Shown in pieces: positions 56,366 through 64,000 of a stretch of DNA of 64,000 bases. The stretch's first letter is position 1. Each line of letters starts with the position of its first letter. A program made the position numbers and the translations under genes. This DNA comes from Proteles cristata cristata (taxonomy: Eukaryota > Chordata > Mammalia > Carnivora > Hyaenidae), in NCBI GenBank assembly GCA_017311185.1, contig JAESUZ010003370.1:1-64000 (forward strand). The letters are read 5' to 3'. Below the pieces are notes generated by a model. That model did not search any database. It worked only from the letters and a program-made list of their open reading frames with translations, and was not told where the DNA came from.

Positions 56366-58234
56366 TTCTCTGCAGCCCCAGTGCGGTGAGCACACCGCTG
56401 AGCCCTCCAGGGGAAAGCCGTTGGCAGAGTTGAGGATGGTCATCCCTGGGCCCCACACTTAGACTTTTCCACGCCAGAAACCTGTTGTCCCAGACAGATG
56501 GCAGCCGTCAGGAGCTCCCGTAGGACACGGGAGGTAGGGATCAGGGGGAGGCATCGGAAATGCTAGTGAGTTGTTATTGCAACGTGCTTGCACTGACAGA
56601 CGTCCCAACAGAAGACTTCTGGCTCCAACTCTAAGCAAGACGAGGCCCATGAACAAATGGGACCCTCTGTCCGCCAAGAGGGGCGGTCTTGATATTCACA
56701 GATTGACAATGTTTCAGATGAGAAGCAAGAGTAAGATGCTCCTTCTTCCCCCTTGAACTCCCTTCCTTCTCCATCCCGGGCCGTCTGCTCCATTAAGTCA
56801 TCTGGATGACTTCTGGGGTGACATGGGGCTCCGGCGTCAAGCATCCCACATCTGCTGGCCGACACCCGGGAACCGCTGGGGCCTGACCTCAGCACACGGG
56901 TGACGGAGTGGGTGAGTGCCTGTGTCCATTTCCTCCAGTGAAACGGCTCTGGGAGCGAGAGCTTTCACTTTGTCAAAGGTTCAGAATAACAGAAGTAAAA
57001 CCAGTGAGTCACCGCGGTAGCGGTTAGTGAGAGTTTATCACGCACACACCAAAAAGGCAGTTTGCGAAGCGGGAGCACTCCAGCCATAACGTGGAGTGAG
57101 GCTCGGGGGCAGATTGCTACAAAGCACCTCATATGGCGAGAAGGCAGCGGCTGTGTGTTCCTCCCAAGGATTGGTCCTAATGTTAGAATCTTCTTCAGTC
57201 ATAGGGAATCGATCAGTGGATACCTCATGTCAGCCCTGGGAAACCGTTCAACGTTGCTTGTGACTAACAGGGGCGCAAGCAGAGGGATGACCCGGGTCCA
57301 GTCAGTCATGCAAAATAATCTAAATTGAGCTTTGTTTGTATGACCAAACTGGTTTTGTCTGCTCAGGGAACTTTCAAGGCTGGTCTCGCTGTGTTTTTTA
57401 TTTCAACAACCTCCTCCCTCGTGGGGATTAGATTGGAGGTGGGCACGTGATGCCCTGAGGTCCAGGGAAGCCTCTCCCAGAATCCCTGGGAGACAGTTCT
57501 TCGGGCTCCTCCGTGGGTCCCCAGGGCCTGGGCTGCCATATTGGTGCACTTGGCCAAGCGCCTGGGGCTGGAGTCCCAGGGGAGGCAGGGCCATGTCAAG
57601 TCCTTGTGCTGTGGGCAGTGGACTCGGCCTGTCCCCCTCCCCACCTTACAGTAATTGAGTCACTTCATTCCTGTCCTTGCTTACTCCGGTTTTGACAAGT
57701 TTTCCGTCACTTGCAGCAAAGAATCCTAAGCGATGCATGTGAAAGGGAGAAGTTTTCTTAACTTGTGTTTGCACCAGGACCAGAGATCCTTCTCCACGGC
57801 CCCTGTGGCCAAAGTGCGTGGCTGCTGGGTGCCCCTCAGTGTGTGTGTAGAACATCGGAAATCCTCTTGGGCTGTGGGAGCTCACTGGCTCGTCAGAAAG
57901 GAATGGCAGAACTTACTCGAATTTGCCCTTGAGATGCCCAAGGGTCCGAATCAGACATGCTGAGGTTTTATCCTCGAAGTTAAGATTTCATTCAGAAGTC
58001 AGTTTATACAAAAGCACTTGGGGAAATTACACTTTAAATCCAAGCACAAAATATATCCAATTTAGTAAACTGGGACCAATATTTTGAAAAAGAGGAGAAA
58101 ATATTCCATTGCAAACACATGAAGTCAAATATACAAAGTGATATTTATCCACCAGCTGATTTTGAAAGGTTATAGACTTGGCTTTCTTAAATGGAAATAT
58201 ACTCTTACCACATCATTTAAAAAATCCCTTAGCC
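56366..58234. other. Unique SINE-free sequence
   Basis: About 1.9 kb. No repeat or RNA gene recognised. Frames of about 90-110 codons overlap on both strands without domains. Confidence 0.45.
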
Positions 58235-58760
58235 TGTCTTCAGCCTTTTATTATGAAGTAGTCAACCTACAGAAAAGTTGCAAAAATAATCAGATGAACG
58301 TCTATGCATCCTTCACCTAGACCAACCAATTGTTAATGTTTTGCCATGCCTGTTCCAGATCCATAGGTCTGTGACACACACACGCCTACGTCTTTAGGCA
58401 AAGATTGCACACACACACGCACGCACATTCACATGCACATTCACACGCACAAGCTCACATAAATAGTTCTTTTGATGGACCATCTGAAAGTTAATTGCAG
58501 GCATCAGGTCACGTCACTGTTGACCACGTCAGCATTTGTCTCCTAAAAAAAAAAATCAATTAATTTCCACACTCAGGAAAGTTAACATGGAAGTAATGTC
58601 ATTACCTAAATAGATGGTCCATAGTCATTCAATTTTTCTATTTGTGCTGATAATGTCTTCTGGGGCTGGGGTTTGCTGCTGTTTTTTGTTTTTGCATTTT
58701 TCTGAATCTGGGATCCAACCAAATATCATGCATTGCATTTACTAATATTTACTTTGGAAA
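58235..58760 (-). mobile_element. Old L1M 3' UTR
   Basis: Antisense blocks: cctacagaaaagttgcaaaa, accaattgttaatgttttgc, a CA-rich interruption at 58373-58445, ctgaaagttaattgcaggca, tgggatccaaccaaatatca and catgcattgcatttac. Confidence 0.65.
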
Positions 58761-59644
58761 CTTATTCTACAGTTTTTTTCTTGTTGTTAATAAAGGAATT
58801 TGGGTTATGGTAAAGCCAGGATTTAGTCCATTGATTACTTATTTTCTATCAATTTCCATTCATCTCATTAATTATTTATTGAGAAAAGTGCCTGGAAATA
58901 GTGCCCGCAGAGGTTCAAGTATTTGTATAATATTTTAATGTAGAAGAATCTGTTGATTTTACACTTAGGAACAACTTTCATCCAACTGTGTTACGCGCTA
59001 TTGCAGGCAGATAATCAGGGTCACAGGGAGAGGCTCGGTGGCAGAGGGCGTGAGGGTACTGATGGCTGAGGACAGAGGCAGCACTGAAGAGGAGGAGGAG
59101 GAGGAGGAAGGAGCTTGCAGGGCTGTGAGTCATGCCGACCGAATACAAGTTGAGTCCAAAGATGGACACGTTTGTGGGATCGTGTGTTTGCACAAGGACA
59201 AGAGCGCATCCACAAACATCTCGGTGGAAGCCGCCTCCTCCACGGGGGTCACCTTGACCTCATTCCCCCCAAATCGCCACATCCTGAGACCACGACACCG
59301 GGCCTCCCTGCCTGCCCCATCGGGCCGCCTTGCTTCACCGCAACGCTGTCCATGGGCGCCCTGCAATGACACGTGTCCTGGCCACCCACATCCAGTACCG
59401 GTGGCTGCCGAGGGCTCTGCAGCGTGATGAACTGCGACCGTGGACCTGAAGTTTCATTGTATTTGATTTAAAATAACTTAAATGCCACATGTGGCTGGCG
59501 GCAAGAAGACTACAGCCCTCTGTCACCACTGAAACATGGCCTGTGTCCTGCAGGGTCCCCGATTCAGATCCATACTCGCCTCTCACGGCGTGCCATCATC
59601 AAGACTTCACCGCCAGGGTCCCGTTCACAGCAGGAATGAGTTCA
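58761..59644. other. Unique sequence with a GGA run
   Basis: About 880 bases. (GGA)n at 59087-59110. Overlapping frames near 59038-59427 are partly made by this run and show no domain. Confidence 0.45.
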
Positions 59645-59663
59645 GAAGTGGCCTCCTTTTTTA

Positions 59664-59890
59664 AATTCTTTAATTTTTTTTTAATGTTTATTTATTTCTG
59701 AGAGAGAGAGAGACAGAGACAGTGCGAGCGGGGGAGGGGCAGAGAGAGAGGGAGACACAGAATCCGAAGCAGCTCCAGGCTCTGAGCTGTCAGCACAGAG
59801 CCCGACACGGGGCTCAAACCCACAAACCGGGGAGATCATGACCTGAGCTGAAGTCAGATGCTCAACCGACTGAGCCACCCAGGCGCCCCC
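59664..59890 (-). mobile_element. Felid Can-SINE, full length
   Basis: Flanked by gaagtggcctcctttttta (from 59645) and aaagtggcccccttattta (from 59891), 3 mismatches in 19. Confidence 0.94.
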
Positions 59891-59944
59891 AAAGTGGCCC
59901 CCTTATTTAAAACTCCAGCCTGCCCCGACGCAGAACACCCTGCT

Positions 59945-60052
59945 TGTCTTCAGTGGTCTATTTCCTCCATGGGGCCCATCACCATTTGCTATATTATATA
60001 CTCATTTAATTGTTTATCATCTCTCTCTGCCCACTAGTACAGAAGCTGAGTG
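59945..60052 (+). mobile_element. L2 fragment
   Basis: Blocks gtctatttcctccatggggc, catcaccatttgctatatta, taattgtttatcatctctct and gcccactagtacagaagctg follow the L2 3' UTR order. Confidence 0.6.
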
Positions 60053-60055
60053 CTT

Positions 60056-60175
60056 CACACGTGGGGACTCATGTAAGTGTGCTTACTGGGCCCGTTCTCG
60101 GTTGACAAAACTGAGACCCAGAGCATCACTGTTGTGGCTGAACTTGAACTCAGTGGTGCAGTCTGGTTCCAGGAG
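60056..60175 (-). mobile_element. MIR fragment
   Basis: Antisense core: ggggactcatgtaagtgtgc, gttgacaaaactgagaccca, tgtggctgaacttgaactca. Confidence 0.6.
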
Positions 60176-60689
60176 GTGTGGCCTGCCGCTGTCACTCATT
60201 CAGGCTGGGGCCCATCCTCGCAAGCCCTGCTGGAGTGTGATGGAAGTGGCTGGTTAGGGGCCCGCTGGCCACAGCCCCACTGCTGCAGGAAACTTGACCG
60301 ATGAGCCATGCGGCTGACACACAGAGAAGGAGACATTTTTATCTAAAGACACTTTCAGGATCTTTAAAAGGCCTCTTACTGTTTGCTTCCAGGCTGGAGA
60401 CTCTGAAGGGCGATTCATTCTAGCCGCTCGGGGGCTTACAGTTCAAGGTCAGAGGCTGCAGGCGGCTCTTCTTTAGATATGCATCATGAGGTTTAAGTGC
60501 CCAGGCAGGGGAATTCATTTCAGTCGCCAATGTCACCCCAGAACATTGTGCTTTCAGTGACTGCCACCCAGGCGTTGCTGCTGTGCACAGTGGAGCTCCG
60601 TGGGCGGCCGGGCTACACCCACACGGGGACGGGAAGGGGAGTAAGAGACCCTCCTTACAAGTGAGCGCAGTGGTGGGGGGTGGAGGAGT

Positions 60690-60930
60690 GGGAAGAAGAG
60701 AGGAACAAACCAAGAAGCAGAGTCTTCACCGTAGACAAGCTGATGGTCACCAGAGGGGAGGTGGGGGTGGGGTACATGACGGGGATTACGGAGTGCCCGT
60801 GTGACAGTGTCGCATCCCTGTCATTACACCCGAAACTAGTATAACCATGTAGGTTAACTATGCTGGAGTTAAAATGAGATAGAAATAAATAAAACGTAAA
60901 TAAAAATTAAAAAATAACAAACACACAGAA
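60690..60930 (+). mobile_element. L1 3' UTR end
   Basis: gctgatggtcaccagagggg, acacccgaaactagtataac, catgtaggttaactatgctg, then an A-rich tail with aataaataaaacgtaaataa. Same lineage as the 48027 copy by its cacctgaaactaatata-type motif. Confidence 0.7.
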
Positions 60931-60959
60931 AAGAAGCCAGCTCCTCATGTCTTCACAGC

Positions 60960-61560
60960 AGCGACCACTCACGGTGCCCAGTCCCTGCGGCTTCCTGCGC
61001 CTCCCGGCGTCCGCTGGCGATGGAGGAACGTGGGCCTTCCCCTCTCGCCTCCAGGCTTTCGGATTTTGAGTAGGGTGCGTGGCACCCAGACTCTACCTTC
61101 ATCCTGCCGGGGCTGGGCCCAGCCCGGGATGCGACGGCATATCTCAGTAGAGCGGTCATGGGGGGCAGGGAAACAGAGGGAGAAAGACAGAGCACGGGGG
61201 GCGACGGGGAGAGACACAGAGGCTTCAGCTCCCTTCCTGGTCTGCCCTGGGGGTCTGCTCTGGGGTCTCCCTGGGGACGACGGCCCCCCGGAGCCTGGCG
61301 TGGCCTTTGCAGAGCCGTAACCAGGGAAAGCACCCGGCAGGGGCGACTCCCAGGGGCCTCTTTGGGAGGAGAGGCAGGGAGACTCGAACGGGAGCCTGGA
61401 TGTAGGCAGGCGGACTCCCAGCCAGGGCGACAGAGCCCCACGGCCCTTCTGCAGAGAGGCAGTCAATGGTCTCCCTGCACATCTGCCCACATGTGCCCCG
61501 CCCTGTAACCTGTACACCGGCTCTTCACCGCGCCCTAGGCCCGCACTCATGCGGCTCCTT
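60960..61560. other. CpG-rich block without a recognised gene
   Basis: About 600 bases, roughly 60 percent GC, with about 40 CpG by hand count. That is near the usual CpG-island thresholds. Long frames on both strands (193, 162 and 116 codons) follow from the low stop density and show no domains. It could be an orphan CpG island or simply GC-rich unique DNA. Confidence 0.5.
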
Positions 61561-62104
61561 AGAAGAATTCAGTCACAGTAATCTGTGCACAGTCCAATCA
61601 TCGCCGGCAGCCGCAGCAGCAGCAGCATCAAGGCTTCGGTTCTTTGAGTTGAGCTCCCACCCACCCCCCAAGGCCAACAGCCAGGTGTGTACTTGGCCAC
61701 ACTTCTCACAGTGTTCTTATATATTCAAGGTGATCTTTTACAAAACTGTTGTATGCTGGTCAAAACTGGACTCGTACTGAATACATTTCTCTGCAAACTG
61801 CCTTTCATCCTACTTTTTTTCTTGGCAAAAAGGGTGGCCAGAGACACCCTCCTTTTATAGTATGGTTTCTGGGAAGGGAGATCGCCCAGCCAGAGGGTAG
61901 GTGTCTACTTTCATAGATACTGGTATTAGAATGGACACTAATATTGGAGTATTTTAGTGGATACTGCCAGATTGCCTTCTGAAATGGTAGGTAGTCCTGT
62001 TCTCATGAACAAAGAGCACACGTTCTCTTCCCCTAATCCTTGCCAGCACTTGGCGGGGGGAGGGGGGCACTTTGCTTTCTCTTCTTTCCTTTTCTTGTTT
62101 TTAG

Positions 62105-62286
62105 TTTATTTATTTTGAGATATATATATATAGAGAGAGACAGCATGAGTGGGAGAGGGGCAGAGAGAGAGGGAGAGAGAGAATCCTAAGCGGGCTCTGC
62201 ACATGTCAAACCCATGAAACCATGAGATCATAACCTGAGCTGAAATCAAGAGTCAGACGCTTAACCGACTGAGCCACTCAGGTGCC
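62105..62286 (-). mobile_element. Can-SINE with internal deletion
   Basis: (TA)n and GA tract at 62120-62190, then gcgggctctgcacatgtcaa with loss of the central gtcagcacagagcc block. Head complement gactgagccactcaggtgcc. Confidence 0.88.
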
Positions 62287-62371
62287 TGAAGCAGGGCTTG
62301 AACTCTGGAACCGTGACATCGTGACCTGAGCTAGGTTGGGCATGTAATTGACTGAGCCACCCAGGCACCCC
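62287..62371 (-). mobile_element. Second Can-SINE head, no tail
   Basis: agcagggcttgaactctgga to gactgagccacccaggcacc: only the tRNA-derived head half, directly next to the head of the preceding SINE. Confidence 0.85.
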
Positions 62372-62989
62372 ACTCTCATTTTCAAGCACATGTACCAGAT
62401 GAAATTGGTATCTTACTATTACTTGAGTTTTCCTTTCTCTGGGTATCACCTGTGTCTTTGGATCATCAATACTTCCTCTTCTCAAAATGGTCTACCCCTA
62501 GCCTTTGACTATTTCACACTGAGATAGGAAACTGCTTTTCTTATTAATTTTTAGGAGATTTTGGATGCTGTGGATAGTAACTCTTATTTGGCAAATGTAT
62601 TTCCTTGTTGGTCATTTGTCCTTTTGACTTTGTGATATGTTTTTGCCATGCAATTGCTTTGATAGGAATGGGTCATCAGGATTTCCTGTGTTGTTTACAC
62701 ACATGTTCAATTACAAAATCAAAAGGAAAATAATTTGAAAAGAATACAAAAGTAGACACAGGGCCGTATCAACGATGAGCACTATTTACCAGTAAAAATG
62801 GAAATCACTTCTGTGTTCAAATATTTGAGGTATAATTCACTTGTGACATGGTGGATGTTTTGTGTTTTTTAAATTATTTTCCTCATGCTTATTGTTTTCC
62901 TGACTGAATTGTCAATACTGCTACATTTTTGTTTTCTATACTTTTCTTTGCAAATAAGAAGTGTTTTAATTACATATGGATTGCAAAAT

Positions 62990-63202
62990 TTCTTTCTTTT
63001 TAAAAAACTTTTTTTAATGTTTATTTTTCGGGAGAGAGAGAGAGCACACAAGTAGGGGAGATCAGAAAGAGAGAATCCTAAGCAAGCTCCACACTGTCAG
63101 CACAGAGCCTAACACGGGGCTTGAACCCATGAACCATAAGATCATGACCTGAGCCGAAATCAAGAGCCAGACACTCATCTGGCTGTGCCACCCAGGTGCA
63201 CT
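62990..63202 (-). mobile_element. Felid Can-SINE with exact duplication
   Basis: Flanked by tggattgcaaaat at 62977-62989 and 63203-63215. The head complement ends ctgtgccacccaggtgcac. Confidence 0.94.
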
Positions 63203-63215
63203 TGGATTGCAAAAT

Positions 63216-64000
63216 GGCTTATTGGCTGGCCTGAGACACCGACCGCAAAACTTAGCACTGTTTCTGTAGTAAAGTAAATTCCACAGGGAAAGGAACAAGT
63301 TTGGAAGCCCAGTTTTGGGATGTGTAAACTGAGGCTGCCTCTGTGCCAATTTAGGTGGGAAGTGAGCGAAATAAAACAAATAGGCCAGGACTTCTGAGGG
63401 CCATGTCTACCAACATTTTCTTACTTCATGGGATTTTTTTTGGGGGGGCGGTGTTCTTTTTCCCCTTCTTTTGGGGTTGCTTGATAATAGCCACAGTTGG
63501 AAACTTCTATTAGTTTTCTTACATCTGCCAGCAATTGGCATCGTTCCATTGTGCTTGGATAATTCGGCAGCGTCGCCTCCTGTGGAAATAGCTGCTTCTG
63601 GCAAAACTGTTCAGTTTATCGTTTAATCAAAACATTTGCATAGTTGTAGCTGAGTTAGAAAGCAAAAGCGGGGTTGATCATTTTTGCATAAAGACAAGTC
63701 AAATCAAGGAATGCTTTGAACCATGAAATGAAATTTAATTAAATATTGGAATGACAAACATTTCGCAAAGAGCAGACATCTTTAAATAATGATTAAATAA
63801 TGCACAAAAGAAATTATAGTTTTACATATAGGAAACATCTAGTGGTGATGCAATGAATGTGTCCCGAGATCTTCGGAGCGGGTGACCGACGCGTGGCTTC
63901 CTCACCTGGGGGGGTCAGTCGCTCTGTTGCCTTAGGCGATGCCACTCAGACTTCCCAGCGGAAAGGCCTTGGAGGAGACTGGAGAATCCCACCCGGCCCA
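63216..64000. other. Unique sequence, no gene seen
   Basis: About 785 bases. The part at 63600-63860 is AT-rich with homeodomain and octamer-like cores (atttgcata, tttaattaaa). The last 130 bases turn GC-rich. Confidence 0.45.

Larger units (their letters stand above)
61795..62710 (-). mobile_element. Old L1M, interrupted by SINEs
   Basis: Antisense blocks: actgccagattgccttctga, ctaatccttgccagcacttg; after the SINEs cttattaatttttaggagat, tggtcatttgtccttttgac and tgtttttgccatgcaattgc. Confidence 0.65.

Noticed and set aside
60969..61550. 193- and 162-codon minus frames
   Set aside because: Several frames on both strands are open together in CpG-rich DNA, as expected from few stop codons, and no domain is visible.
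7048..63202. tRNA genes suggested by A- and B-box sequences
   Set aside because: All belong to SINE heads; no stretch folds as a full cloverleaf with an acceptor stem.
4407..63379. Recurring peptide with VAQLVKHLTSAQVMISQFVG-like sequence in many frames
   Set aside because: It is the chance translation of the felid SINE head in one frame, found wherever a SINE lies.

Overview
The window reads as nuclear DNA of a cat-like carnivore (Felidae or a close feliform). The main marker is a tRNA-derived SINE of the Can-SINE/SINEC_Fc type: a head reading ggggcrcctgggtggctcag, a B-box-like ggttcgagccc, a CT-rich stretch and an A-rich tail. I find about 40 copies (15 on +, 25 on -). Carnivore-type L1 3' ends, old L1M pieces, L2, MIR, MaLR LTRs and hAT/Tigger relics complete a normal placental repeat landscape. 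I see no bacterial, organellar or plasmid features.

I find no convincing protein-coding gene. Nearly every open frame lies in a repeat, in a stop-poor tandem repeat, or in unique DNA with no family I recognise. Two gene-derived fossils are clear: a processed ferritin light chain (FTL) pseudogene on the minus strand at 45132-45731, and a 5S rRNA pseudogene at about 27590-27678 that keeps most of its internal promoter. The window is best read as intergenic or deep intronic sequence.

Layout. 1-9.1 kb: old L1, L2 and MaLR LTRs with younger SINE and L1 insertions. 9.1-17.7 kb: L1M relics around a block of about 1.1 kb of TG-rich repeat plus a GC-rich minisatellite (11.9-13.0 kb). 17.7-22.4 kb: a long L2 copy, then SINE-free GC-rich unique DNA. 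22.4-30.6 kb: unique DNA with MIR, L1M, L2, the 5S fossil, a CTCF-like motif and one 138-codon frame. 30.6-33.9 kb: one old L1 cut by a younger L1 and several SINEs. 33.9-50.9 kb: SINE-dense, with a Tigger/MER2 element, hAT relics and the FTL pseudogene. 50.9-59.7 kb: mostly unique, with a motif cluster resembling an enhancer near 51.5 kb. 59.7-64 kb: SINEs, old L1 and a CpG-rich block at about 60.96-61.56 kb with no recognised gene.

Nothing here supports a previously undescribed multi-gene system. The items most worth checking are the minisatellite block, the 5S and FTL fossils, the CpG-rich block, the motif cluster at 51.5 kb, and the shared 5' break of two L1 fragments at the left edge. 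Element edges were read by eye and may be off by tens of bases for old repeats. Family names come from remembered consensus patterns, not a database search.
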